Below are positions 23,576 through 36,141 of a stretch of 64,000 bases of DNA, piece by piece; the first letter of the stretch is position 1; each line of letters begins with the position of its first letter. The DNA is from Medicago truncatula (taxonomy: Eukaryota; Streptophyta; Magnoliopsida; Fabales; Fabaceae): the NCBI RefSeq assembly GCF_003473485.1, contig NC_053042.1, forward strand, positions 8,393,501 to 8,457,500, read 5' to 3'. Both the position numbers and the translations under genes were made by a program. Under the pieces are notes generated by a model. That model made no database searches. It was not told the DNA's origin and worked only from the letters and a program-made list of their open reading frames with translations.

Positions 23576-24318
23576 TTTAGTTATTTTGTGTGTAAGGTAT
23601 TTCTAGAAATAATTTTGTTAAAAAAAATTACTTTTGGCTGAAAATGGAATATTCTATTTTGAAGAAAAACAATTTTAATAGAAGAGATAAATATTTTTTT
23701 TTAATTTTAAACAAAAACAAATAGTTTGTTTTTCTTAATTTTTTTTTAAAAAAATCTTTAAGTTATTTATATCAAAATCACTTTTATATAAATTTATAAC
23801 AAATAGACCATTACTTTTATTGGGAAAATTCTGTAGTAAATCACTTTAATACGTGTGTGTGGCAATTGGCAAAGCATGTAATATATCTTTTGAAAGTAAA
23901 AGTTCATGTATTTTTCGTCCTCACAGCCGAGTTGGTGTTTTGATGGATCTCGTTTGACAAAAATAATAGAAAATAAAATACTTGTGTTCAAAATTTAACT
24001 CATATTTTTTTTTTGTTGAATTGACACTAATCATATCAATGTCTCGTCCATAAGGACATGAGCTTCTTTTGGAGAACTTAATTTTTTTTTTTTTTTATAG
24101 CTGCTAAAATTTCAATTTTTTAAATATTTTCACCATAGATTATTGTAAGGTGAAAATAATGGTGACATGTTCAAAAAGTTGAAGCTCAAACTTGACATCT
24201 TAAGCCTACTAATTTAATCGTACCAATTTTTTGAAGTTATTGAAAGTACACTGTATATTAGTTTGAGACTTACACTTAATTTGTAAGTTTGTCATTCATT
24301 GTGTACAAAAAGAGTACG

Positions 24319-24350
24319 CAAATATAAATATAAATATAAATATAAATTAG
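24319..24350. repeat. (AAATAT)n microsatellite
   Basis: About five units of a 6-bp aaatat repeat. Confidence 0.85.
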
Positions 24351-25439
24351 ATACAAAAAGCACCCACCCAAAATTTGTCATATTGACTTGCATGTTCTGA
24401 AAAATATGGGTCATGTCATGTGGCATATGCTCCAAAATGAATTGTTAACTGCGTTCACATAAGTAGCTACTCAAAATATGGACTGATCAATAAAGACTTG
24501 TGACTTATTATATGAGAGAAATCAATTTCTTCTTTCACGTTCCTCGTGAAATACCTTTCAACCTTAAATATTCGTTCTTTATAGACTGTACGATGTTGCG
24601 ATGTTCTTTCCTATTAGCTTTTTTATGATGAAAACTTTCCTAGTAGTTTAACACCATTTTTTATTTATTTTTTAGTGAGTACTACTATATTTTGAAAACA
24701 AATGTTGCCACCAAAGTTGACACAAACATCTTATAAAAATATGGTTTTTGTTTAAATAATAGTTTTTCTCTTTTCTCATATTGCCTTTTTTCTTCCATCT
24801 TAAAATGCACACATACATATGATTAGTGTATTTTATATGATATCAACATATGATATATGATGATGTTGTCTTTCTTGTGTTCGAATAACACATTTGTTTT
24901 AAAATTGTGTGGGTAGTCTCCTCTCCATTCAACTATTAAGTGATCAAATTTTTAATGTAATCTGTGGGATCCCACATACAACAACCAACATTGCAACACC
25001 TTTCTAAAAATATTGTAAAGTTTTGTATATGTTGATGTTGATAGAACCACGTTATGATGTTACTAGGAGAGATTCCTAGTTTCTTCCATGAAATTCATTA
25101 TTTGCTCATAAATTAGACGCATACTCTTATCAAAAACTAAAAAAGAAATGCATTTTATCGAAAAGAAAAAAATAAATAAAGGAATGCATACTCTTATTAA
25201 AAATAAATACATAAATAAAAGAGAGATAGAGATAAAATAAGACGTTGAATGGATATAAAAAAGTTGATGTTCAAAAATCAATGTTAAATATTTTATGCTA
25301 TGTCATATTTTATATTATATTTTGGTCCAACTCATCCTTAGAAAATTAAAAATAGATTTATAATGTTGTTTTTTTTATAAACTATTACTATATTTTTCAA
25401 GTGGGAGCTAAGTTGTTCTCAATGTTTTAATTTTGAATA

Positions 25440-25590
25440 CTCCCTCTGGTCACTATTATAAGCAAAACTTCATTTTTTAGATACATTGAATGATTAATGT
25501 ATCTAATATTTATTATAGAATAAATACATTAATTATTCAATATATCTAAAAAGGGAAGTTTTGCTTATAATAATGACAAGAGGGAGAGAG
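25440..25590. mobile_element. Stowaway-type MITE, complete
   Basis: ctccctctggtcactattat at the left is matched in inverse at the right by ataataatgacaagagggag. TA flanks lie at 25438-25439 and 25591-25592. The arms pair over most of the 151 bp, so a transcript would be a long hairpin. Same family as 11979-12129. Confidence 0.9.
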
Positions 25591-25592
25591 TA

Positions 25593-26250
25593 CAATATAA
25601 GAGATCCTGAATTTTCTCTTGCTATATCGGAGTGCTTGAAAAGGTAATTGATTCATTAATAATATCTTGGTTTGATAATCAAACAATTGAGCTGAAATAG
25701 TTAATGAATTTCACCAAAAACAAATTGTCTAAGAGAATTTGAGATTACTGTGCGAAATAATTATTAAAGGGTTAAAAAAATATATTGATTTGACACAAAT
25801 CATAATTTTAGGGTAATAGAATTACTTTAATTTCTATATAAAAAATTTGTTTCTCAAACCCCAAAAAAGAAATTTAAGGTTTCTTACTAGACAAAAAAAA
25901 ATTATCATTTTTAGTTTTCAAGACAATAAGACCTTTTTCTTTACAATAATACCTTTCAATTAATATTATGTATACTATTGCTAAAATATTATTTTTTCCA
26001 TTGTAAACAAACCGATAGTTAATAAAAAGTTTTTGTCAAAAAAGAAAAATCTGGTCAAATATCATTAAAATATTTAATACTAGTATGTAAAAATCTTACA
26101 GTTAAGTAAGGAAATCAAACGACGTTGGCAAATCAATGAATATTTTATTTATGAGATATGGAAGGAGTATTAATTTGACGACTTGTTTTAGGTAAACGCA
26201 CAGAAAACAATAAACAGACATTTTATTACCGTGTGCAGTGTTCCATATCT
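25593..26250. other. Upstream region of the CAD gene
   Basis: AT-rich, with no coding frame. The promoter of the alcohol dehydrogenase gene should lie in the right part. Confidence 0.4.
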
Positions 26251-26253
26251 TGT

Positions 26254-26261
26254 CTATAAAT
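26254..26261 (+). promoter_or_regulatory. Probable TATA box of the CAD gene
   Basis: ctataaat lies about 80 bp upstream of the ATG at 26337, suitable spacing for a short plant leader. Confidence 0.65.
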
Positions 26262-26336
26262 GTGGAAGTTCCTACCTCAATCCAATTCCAAACCAACCTA
26301 GCTGTCTATCACTAACTCTGCGTCTGCATCATATCA

Positions 26337-28114
26337 ATGGCTAAGACTACTCCTAACCACACACAAACTGTATCTGGTTGGGCAGCTCATGATTCTTCCG
26401 GCAAGATTACCCCATACACCTTCAAAAGAAGGTAACTATCTTTTATTTATTTCATGCATTCTTGTATATATTGTAGTACCTTTTTGATCTTAACTCTTCA
26501 ATTTCAATTTCATGTATTAAGGGAGAACGGTGGTACTGATGTGACTATAAAGATATTGTATTGTGGAATTTGCCATACTGATGTCCATCATGCCAAAGAT
26601 GACTGGGGCATTACTATGTACCCTGTTGTTCCAGGGCATGAGATCACAGGGGTTATAACTAAGGTTGGTAGTGATGTGGAGGGATTCAAAGATGGAGACA
26701 AAGTGGGTGTGGGGTGTTTGGCTGCTTCATGTTTGGACTGTGAGTACTGCAAAACAGATCAAGAGAATTACTGTGAGAAGTTGCAGTTTGTATACAATGG
26801 TATTTTCTGGGATGGTAGCATCACCTATGGTGGCTACTCACAAATGTTGGTCGTAGATTACAGGTAATTGGATCTCATGGTTTAAAGCACACAACAGTAG
26901 TCGTTGAATATTAATTAATTAATTATTATTGTGCTTCAATGAGTAGTCACATCACATGTCTTGTTTTTTTTGTAAGGGACAAGTCGTTGTTTATTTTTAC
27001 TATTTTTAATACTAAAACTCATCTTTTTAAATCATCTGCCAAATGAAAATAATACTAATAATAAAAGGAATGATTCCGAGGTAGGTTTGGAATATATCAT
27101 TATTCCAGTTTTATTAAATACGATTTTATAGTACTAAACTTAGAAAAAAAAAACAAAAGAAACAGATCAACAGTGTGTGTAAATTTAAAATTTTAATACC
27201 CAATTTTTGAATCACTGTTCTACTAAATTAATCTAAGAGATACTCTAATATTTTGAGTACACACATGGTTCATGACATATTTTGATGTGAAGATATGTAG
27301 TACACATTCCAGAAAGCCTACCAATGGATGCAGCAGCACCTCTACTCTGTGCTGGAATAACAGTATTCAGTCCCTTGAAGGACCACGGTTTGGTATCAAC
27401 GGCAGGGAAAAGAATTGGTGTTGTTGGTTTGGGAGGACTTGGTCACATGGCTGTAAAATTTGGTAAAGCATTTGGTCACCATGTTACTGTCATAAGTACT
27501 TCTCCTTCCAAACAAGCTGAGGCTAAGGAACGTTTGGGAGCTGATGATTTCATAATCAGCACTAATCCAGACCAATTGCAGGTAACCCATGTGTATTTGA
27601 TTTATTAATTAATTGCCAATAGTATTTTAATGATATTTTATATTTTATGTTGTTGTTGACAGGCTGCAAAGAGAAGCTTAGATTTCATTTTGGACACTGT
27701 ATCAGCAGATCATGCTCTATTGCCCATATTGGAATTACTCAAAGTAAATGGGACTCTATTTATCGTTGGTGCACCTGACAAGCCATTACAATTGCCTGCA
27801 TTTCCATTGATATTTGGTAAAATTAATTATTGATTATTCAAGAGTAGATTAGTAGTAGTATTAAATACTAAATGCAATTTGTTGTTGTTGATTTATTATT
27901 AATTTTGACAGGGAAAAGATCCATAAAAGGTGGAATCATAGGAGGAATAAAAGAGACTCAAGAAATGTTGGATGTTTGTGGGAAGCATAATATCACATGT
28001 GACATTGAATTAATCAAAGCTGATACAATCAATGAAGCTTTTCAGCGTCTTTTGAAGAATGATGTTCGTTACCGTTTTGTCATTGACATTGCTAATGCTT
28101 CCCCTGCAACCTAA
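26337..28114 (+). CDS. Cinnamyl/mannitol alcohol dehydrogenase family protein
   Basis: Zinc-dependent medium-chain dehydrogenase of the CAD family: NADP(H)-linked interconversion of aldehydes and alcohols such as cinnamyl-type monolignol precursors, in the cytosol. Exons 26337-26431, 26522-26863, 27293-27581, 27663-27816 and 27912-28114 join at GT-AG sites to 360 aa, the usual length. Catalytic zinc ligands are Cys46 (in CGICHTD), His71-Glu72 (in PGHE) and Cys165 (in PLLCAG). Structural zinc cysteines are 102, 105, 108 and 116. The Rossmann glycine motif GLGGLG is at 191-196. All key residues are present. Wording such as [13 protein letters not shown] is closest to the SAD/mannitol-dehydrogenase-like class rather than the main lignin CAD; the true substrate is not decidable from sequence. 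Confidence 0.93.
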
Positions 28115-28137
28115 CCTAAAACCCTTTGCTTTGGGAA

Positions 28138-28162
28138 TGATATATATATATATATATATATC
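28138..28162. repeat. (TA)n microsatellite in the CAD 3' region
   Basis: An alternating at tract just after the CAD stop codon, probably inside its 3' untranslated region. Confidence 0.85.
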
Positions 28163-28776
28163 ATGGATAACTGTTTTGTTTTTGTTGTTGTAAGACTCAG
28201 TTCAAAAATACACCCTAGTCTATCTATTTTAATAAGATTACTTATCTATCCTATCCTATCCTTGAATATTACTCGGATTGGTCCTTTAATAATGGAGTAC
28301 TTGGTCATTCATTTTAAAAACTATCGGTTTTGGTCCCTTTCTTATAGTATTTTTATTTTTTTTTAAACTCAAAAAGGATGATTTTATATGTTTTATAAGT
28401 CATATAAATATAAATTTCAGGGGTTTGCATTCCAAGTTGGTTTACAAATTGAAAGTAAATTAAAACTTAAATTTAGAATCAAGACGAACAATTAAGATTG
28501 TCTGAATCCCTCTATGTTCCTGTTGGGTAATTTGATATCCTAAATAATATCAACTTTGTTCCTCTGTTCATGATACTAGTATTATCAAGAGTTTGACGCT
28601 AGTTAATTTCCTATGTCTAGATAAATTAATCAGAGAGCATTATATCTAGTTCTAGTTACAAAACCTAGTGTTAATTGTGATTTGTATTTTAAAATTAGTT
28701 TACAGTTGATCAAACAATAAAAATCATTCAACACAAGATAATGAATAAACATATTTATAGATTGCATTAAAGAGGA

Positions 28777-28778
<2 letters not shown>

Positions 28779-28832
<54 letters not shown>
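28779..28832. repeat. Long (TA)n microsatellite
   Basis: More than 50 bp of uninterrupted alternating ta, the longest simple repeat in the window. Confidence 0.95.
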
Positions 28833-28836
<4 letters not shown>

Positions 28837-29126
28837 ATGGTTTTAAACAGTACCATAGATGTTTATTATTCAATCATAATCTAATGAGTAATACATGCAA
28901 ATAGAGTGACGAGTTTTCAATCTTGTTGCCAAGGGTTGAAAATTGCCTCTTATGGTTGTTAGGATCACATCTTATGCCTTCACGGCTAAAAGCCTTATGT
29001 TAATTGGGTGGTAAATGATTATGCTGCTAGCTAGCTCTTGTGTGTAACAAATCTTAAAACAAATGGTAGTTTCTTATTAAATTTAGGCATACTAGCAAGG
29101 TAAGGTCACTAAAATTATAAGCAAGG

Positions 29127-29293
29127 GTCGGTCCAAGGGTAAGGTCACCAAAGCTCTGGCTTTAGACATACAAACAAACAAATATTTTTTATTAAATTTT
29201 ATAAGCAAAAAAATCTTATGTGGAGACAAAAAAAGCTTCATATAACAAAACTTGCTTTAGGCCTTAGTTAATTTTGAAGATTATTGGGCTGAC
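29127..29293. mobile_element. Decayed hAT-type MITE
   Basis: The left end gggtcggtccaagggt and right end attgggctgactc are weak inverted copies of the cagggccggccc-type ends seen at 47822-47997. The interior has paired gctttag/ctttaggcc phrases. Low preservation. Confidence 0.35.
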
Positions 29294-29495
29294 TCCCAAT
29301 GAAAGGAGGGGAAAATTAACCTTCATGTTCAAATAACACTTACATTTACATTTGCATCCCTACAAGGGCATTAGTAATAGTGTGATTCAAACCCGAGACC
29401 CGGGTTGTAAAATCTATCTTTTTATTACTAGACCAAACGTTTAAAATTTATAATTGTTAACTAGATATAAATTTGAAAGTTGTAGAAAAAACTAT

Positions 29496-29635
29496 CTGCA
29501 TGACCTTCAAGTAAAACTCTCTAACCTTTGAAAAATTTATGTTCCTGGAAATTGCTGACTTCGAGCGCATGACCTTCAAACAAAACTCTCTAACCTTTAG
29601 AAAATTTCTGGTTCTTGGAAATTGCTGATTTTGTA
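29496..29635 (+). repeat. Two-unit direct repeat of about 65 bp
   Basis: Each unit contains gcatgaccttcaa, then aaaactctctaacctt, then ggaaattgctga. The units are about 85% alike. Non-coding, of unknown origin. Confidence 0.75.
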
Positions 29636-30216
29636 TAGAGGGTTTTTTGAATTCAACTTGTCCAACCCAGATGATCTTCAATGAAAGTTGTCGTGATTTT
29701 GAGAAGCTAGATGTCCATAAGCAATCATTGAAATGGAAATCGTACAAACATTTCTTTAGTGCCATATAATGTTTTCTATTGGTAAAAATATTAAATGTGG
29801 TCATATCTTACTTACACTTACACACAAGCGCGTTGATTATATATATATATATCAATTATTAATGGGGCAAAAATCGAGCCTCACTACATCCATGCATTAT
29901 TAACTACTAATTTCTATAGTTAATTAATTACTAATTGATTGGTAATTGACTGAGCTTGTGGGAGGAGCTTCATTGATTGCCTGATGTCTACGTGGGAGAA
30001 CATTACACAACAACGTGTGAGATACACTCACTAACTTGCGTGCAAAGCTATTTCATTTTACCCATTTGTGGACTCACATATGTATGTATACACCGACCTC
30101 TTTCTCTCTATATATTATTATTGTTCAGAAGATTTCTTATTCCAGTTTTAACATCAAATTATATAATAAGTTCGAGTCTAAGCATATCAATATTTGTTAA
30201 ATCAATATTTTTCTAC

Positions 30217-31764
30217 ATGACATATTCTGGTTGGCTTTGTTATCTTCGAAGATCAGGTGAGTTTTATTTATTCATTTTCTACAACTCTAATTCTTATATA
30301 GCTTCCTTTGTAATCATAATTAATATATATGTATTCAATTCCATTTTTCTTCCCCGTACGTCATGTTCAAATCAATAATTAATAACTTAAACTAGTTTAA
30401 TTTGTCTTTCTTTGCAAAAAGAATTCTTCATTATGTTATATGCTTATAGCTTTAGTTTACTATATATGAAAAGAAATTTATAGAGGATGATCATGAATAA
30501 ACTACTATTAGAAAATTTTGAAGTAAATTACAAAAGATTAGAGATAGGAAAAAAGAAAATGAATCTAGTTATCAATTTTAACGTCGATATACCAATTAGC
30601 AATGAAATTAGAGAAATATTATTCTTTTTTGTTAATCCAATTTTATCTAGCAAATGATATTGATGAGTTGATTTTGTGGAAATAAATTAAGCAGGTAGAT
30701 CACGGAAACAATGTCATAAGGATGATAGCTTGTGTAGGAAGTCAAATGTAAATGAAGAATATTTTGAAGCATTTAGAACAAAGTCTTATATTGAAATATG
30801 CAACAAAGCAAAAGTGCAATTTGAGAAGACAATCAGCACCAAAAGACTCTCTACCTCTTGTTCAACATCTCTTCCTCCTATATGCATTAATCTCACCGAG
30901 TATTTGCTCGAACCCCGACAAGAAATAATAACAAACATGACACAAAATTTTAAGGTGCATCATCTTCTAGTTGACTATTTCGAAGCTAGCTTAGAAGCAT
31001 GTCGTTGTTGTGACACAATCCTTGAAGGAATCCACGCAACAAGACTTTCTTATACAAGAACTAAACGATTTGTTAAGTTAAGCAAAAGGGTGATTAATGA
31101 ACCAACAAAGAAAGATATCTATAGAGAACTTGCTTTATTTCCATCAAAATTACAAAACAATCCTTTGTCTGTTATTAGTACAATGCAATTCCATGACATT
31201 CGCAATAGGTACATGGAACTTCTTCAAAAACTAACATCAAAGAGAAGGAAAATTCAAAGAAGATTAACATTGATTAGTGTTTGCAAGAAAGTTGGAGGAA
31301 TTGCTCTTGTTACATCACATGCTGCTATTCTTATTGCTTTATTAGTGGTTTCTTTTCATAGTGTTGTTGGGTTAGTGGCTGCACCAAGTATTGTAGGTGG
31401 TTTAGTTGGTTTGTTCATAAAGAGAATAAAAAATAGAACTAATTGCGAAAGACTATGTGAACAACTTGATGCTGCTGCGAAAGGGGTTTTTATATTGATA
31501 AATGATTTGGATACTATGAGTAGGATGGTGAAGAGGTTGAATGATGAGGTGGAACATAGAAAAATGGTTGCTCAAGTTTGTGTGAAGAATGTTGGTAGTA
31601 AATGTGAAATATTGAAGAGGTTTATGAGTGAATTTAGTGATCAAGAGTCAAGATTTTTGGATGAGTTGGAAGAACTTGAAGAACATGTTTACTTGTGCTT
31701 TCTCACCGTTAACAAATCTAGGAGACTTGTTCTGCAACAAATTACAGAGAGATCACAACATTAA
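30217..31764 (+). CDS. UPF0496 family protein (DUF677-like)
   Basis: Member of the plant UPF0496 family, whose molecular function is not established; relatives are linked to stress responses. Exon 1 (30217-30256, 13 codons plus one base) and exon 2 (30695-31764) join at GT-AG to 369 aa, a normal family length. The short first exon is supported by frame continuity and a good donor (caggtgag), but is less certain than exon 2. Residues about 30-190 are helical and charged. Residues about 212-250 form two hydrophobic segments (GGIALVTSHAAILIALLVV, then a Gly/Val-rich stretch). The C-terminal 100 residues look like a coiled coil, with repeated Leu and Glu-Glu-Leu-Glu near the end. Probably membrane-associated. 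Confidence 0.85.
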
Positions 31765-32203
31765 TTATATTATATTATATTAATTTAGAAAAGAAAATAT
31801 GAGAGACATATTTTAAACTCAATTATATTGCTTACAAGTAATATTATAGAGGAAATAAATAATTCACGGACGTGATTTTCACACGTTGCTTGTTGTTTTT
31901 GTTTATTTCCTTTGGTTCTCCTAGACAGCATTATTCTCCCTTTACTTCACCCACATTTTTATTTTATTATTCTCTGTAAATTCACTCATTCACCTTATCT
32001 CTATTATTATCTGCTTGTAATGCTTTGATAGTAGATGAATAAATCAATTTTAGGTTTTTGAAACATGTACAAGAAAATAACTTGAAACAATTTTAGATGC
32101 AGTGAATATCATTTTCTTTTCTATTATCACCAATTCTATGCTACATCATTTGAAAATTACAAAACTGAGAATCTCTTTCGCAAATTTATGTATTCCCTGA
32201 TCA
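31765..32203. other. 3' flank of the UPF0496 gene
   Basis: AT-rich; the probable 3' untranslated region, with nothing else recognised. Confidence 0.4.
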
Positions 32204-32570
32204 TCAATTGGGGTAAAATACAGTGCGACCATTAAATTTGATTGATCGGATAGGCGAACCATGAGATGATACCTTATTACAAAATTTGTCGTCTTGTTCT
32301 ATGGAAATGTTTTCAAGAAGAGGAGCTTGTACGATAAGATCTTTTCTACCACACCAAATGCAGTTTTTAATATCAATTTTTTTTAGGAGTGGTAAACAAA
32401 GGATCATACACTCATTGGAGGGATCAATAGTAAAAAGAAGTGCTCTGCTAACAAAGTCTACAAATTGCTGCTCTTTTTCACCTGTTATGATTTATTCGTC
32501 TTCCATTTTGTCTTGCGCTCTTTGTCATAAACTGTGGCTGTTTGTCTCTAATATAACAACTAGAACATAT
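32204..32570 (-). pseudogene. F-box/RNI-like gene fragment
   Basis: On the minus strand a piece reads EEKEQQFVDFVSRALLFTID or close to it (about 32490-32430). It is followed by LPLLKKIDIKNC and a QAPLLENISIEQD-like stretch (about 32395-32280). These are typical of the start of the leucine-rich part of plant F-box/RNI/FBD proteins. The F-box itself, most repeats and the FBD domain are absent. A segment between the two pieces appears missing. It is a short dead relic of a large, fast-evolving family, or an exon of a gene lost by deletion. Confidence 0.55.
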
Positions 32571-33282
32571 TGTAACATTATACTACACCAAAATCACAGG
32601 AGTTAGTTACTTACTTAATTTACAATCAATGTTGATCTGGTGTAGAATATCAAACTAGCTTCGCAACAAGACCAGACGCCTGAATTTTAATTTATCCATC
32701 TCTTGGACAACACACAAGTTCGAACAGCATCTTTTGTCGGAAGTAAAGACATGATGCAACTTATAAGAGATTCATGATTATTAGCATAATCTAAATCGAT
32801 CAAAGTGTTTAATTTTTTTATTTTATTTTTTATCAAATTAGTTTATTTGTTAGAGATGGGTGATAGCACCTTGCAACTTGTTTGTGCGGCAGAGGTAGGA
32901 GAGGAGGAGTGTGTGAAAAGGTTTGAGAGATTATTAGGTCTGTGAAGAAGAAGTTTATAGGGGAGCTTTTTTATAACTTCTGAGGTTTCGTTTGGTTTTT
33001 ATAACTTTTGGAGCTTTTTTTAGTGTATATAAATTTTGGAGATTTTATTTTATTTTATTTGTGGGCTTGGGTCATCGCTTTGCATAATTATTTGAAAGTT
33101 TCTCTTTACAACTCCATGTTGATGATTGCCCTTTTGACCCCCACAAATGTGCAAACCGTTCAGGAGATAACTTTCGAATAACATTTTATGTTTTTTAAGG
33201 TTTTGATAGATAACTCTTGAAGGTTGTTTCTTAGGATAAGGAACAAATAGGGAGTCAAATAAACAACCATCCTCTATGTGAT
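32571..33282. other. Intergenic, nothing recognised
   Basis: AT-rich DNA with no supported gene or clear repeat structure. Confidence 0.4.
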
Positions 33283-33930
33283 AAGAGGCGGCCCTGGACA
33301 TAGGTCCAAGGTGCGACGGCCTAGAACCCATGTTTGTAGGGGCCCAAATATTTTTTATAGGGGATGTATATAGAAAAACTTGTTTTTATAGGGGTATTTA
33401 TATGAATTCTGCTCTTCTCCCAACACATTTTGCTCGCGCTCAACTGAACTTCCTAAAATATCCCTATGAGAGTTAAGTTGCGCACAGCATGTTAAGATGC
33501 GCTGATTTTAACACATGCGTTACTTAACTAATACAGGGGTATTTTCGATATTTCAGTTGGGTGCGAGTGAAATGTGTTGGGAGAAGAGAAGCAATCTATT
33601 TATATAGAAAATTGCACTAGGGGGTCAAACATGAATAGAGTTTTCAGCCCTAATGATATTTTTGCTATATACCCCCTAGCAATTGTTTTCATCCCTAAAT
33701 TTCACTGTCAAGTGAGCCATACAAAAAACTTGGAAATTTCAGATCATGAAAATAGAAAATTGATGATAATTCAAGTGTTATTGTTGATAATAGTGAAAAT
33801 CTTGGTGATGATTAAGAAAAATAAATTTCTCATTGTGATATTTATGATACAAGAAATTGGGGGAATCTAAATAATATGTTAGAGGGTGTTCTTATCAATC
33901 ATCTTAATGTCAATACATGATAAGCATCCA
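33283..33930 (+). pseudogene. hAT (TTF/DUF4371-type) transposon remnant, 5' part
   Basis: Begins with gcggccctggac and then ggggcccaaat, the subterminal style of plant hAT elements of the zinc-finger MYM/TTF kind. About 33740-33900 in the + strand, across frames, reads like a Glu/Asp-rich stretch followed by CDIYD..NWGNL, the typical N-terminal part of TTF/DUF4371 transposases. Stops and indels interrupt it and the catalytic part is absent. A small MITE (33412-33588) sits inside it. Confidence 0.5.
33412..33588. mobile_element. MITE inserted in the hAT remnant
   Basis: ctcttctcccaacacatttt at the left and aaatgtgttgggagaagag at the right are inverted copies. The match continues inward (gctcgcgctcaactgaa with ttcagttgggtgcgagt), giving arms of about 35 bp. 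177 bp, no coding capacity. Confidence 0.8.
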
Positions 33931-34357
33931 TTTCCTCAACACCTAAAAAAAATTACTAAAAATGTCCCATTAATAACTCTATGTCAATGCCTTTCAACAA
34001 CATTCATTTATTTCAATATAATTTGATAGCAATGTATTATGGTATAAATAACCAATGTAAGAGGGGGGAAATAAACTATTTTTCTATATTTATACCAAAA
34101 TACATTGTTTTTTTCTTGGTAAATAGTTTTTTTTTTATTTGCAAAATGATCATTAATTAGACTCATAAAATTAAGAAGATTGTGAGCTTAACCGCAATTA
34201 TTTATAAAATTTTGTTGAAGATTGAAGATTAATTGGACTATAAACAAAATAAATCACACTTACACACTCATTTAAATACAACATGATATGCTGGAAGAGA
34301 CTATGGAGATCCTTTTTTTTTTTTTTTCTCCATTTAAATACAACATATATATAGAGA
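33931..34357. other. 3' flank of the peroxidase gene
   Basis: AT-rich. The right end should contain the 3' untranslated region of the minus-strand peroxidase. A T run at about 34313-34327 lies within it. Confidence 0.4.
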
Positions 34358-35612
<1,255 letters not shown>

Positions 35613-35680
35613 GTTTCAAATCACAATTGAAATTAATTTGTTGTAATTATATGTTTGTGTAAGGAACAGTAATGAGAATG

Positions 35681-35690
35681 ATATTTATAG
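35681..35690 (-). promoter_or_regulatory. Probable TATA box of the peroxidase gene
   Basis: On the minus strand ctataaatat lies about 70 bp upstream of the ATG at 35612. Confidence 0.65.
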
Positions 35691-36139
35691 ATAAACTAAT
35701 TGGAGTTGTTACATGAATTTATGGTTGTTAAACATATTTGGTGATCTATTAGTGGAGTGGTGTGGTGTGTTTAAGCATCTTCTTTTAAATAAACAATAGT
35801 TGCATTTGGTATCATTGCTTTAGAAAAGCTATTATATATCAAAAGCAAACACAGGTATTTTATATGCACTGGAATTTTGTTCCTCTTTTCAGTTTAATTA
35901 TTATCTCACTTTGATTATAAATTTAAACATAAAAATGTTAATAACATGCTATTTAATACTGTTTACAGTGATTTTTTTATCTAAGAAAAGTCAATAAAAT
36001 CTGCAACACAAATAATGTTTAATCAAATAAGTCCGGACAAGTTTGGGTTGTAAGGATTAAATTTTTTTTTACTAGGGGATTGAATTGATTGAAAAATGGT
36101 TTAAAGATGATTGACTTGAAAATAAATTATATAAGTAAA
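35691..36139. other. Upstream region of the peroxidase gene
   Basis: AT-rich, non-coding. It separates the peroxidase from the pogo-like element. Confidence 0.4.
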
Positions 36140-36141
36140 TA

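Larger units (their letters stand above)
22773..25437. other. Intergenic DNA, no supported gene
   Basis: About 23020-23300 is less AT-rich and has open frames on both strands (minus 23032-23301), but no family is recognised. It may be a gene scrap. The rest is AT-rich. Contains a MITE at 23400-23575 and a short microsatellite at 24319-24350. Confidence 0.4.
28163..30216. other. Intergenic DNA between CAD and UPF0496 genes
   Basis: AT-rich with no supported gene. It contains a long TA microsatellite (about 28779-28832), a decayed hAT-like MITE (about 29127-29293), a possible SINE scrap on the minus strand (about 29355-29440, with a tRNA B-box-like ggtttgaatcac) and a two-unit repeat at 29496-29635. 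Confidence 0.5.

Noticed and set aside
29457-29804. Minus-strand frame of 115 aa
   Set aside because: Its sequence repeats because it lies over the two-unit DNA repeat at 29496-29635; not gene-like.
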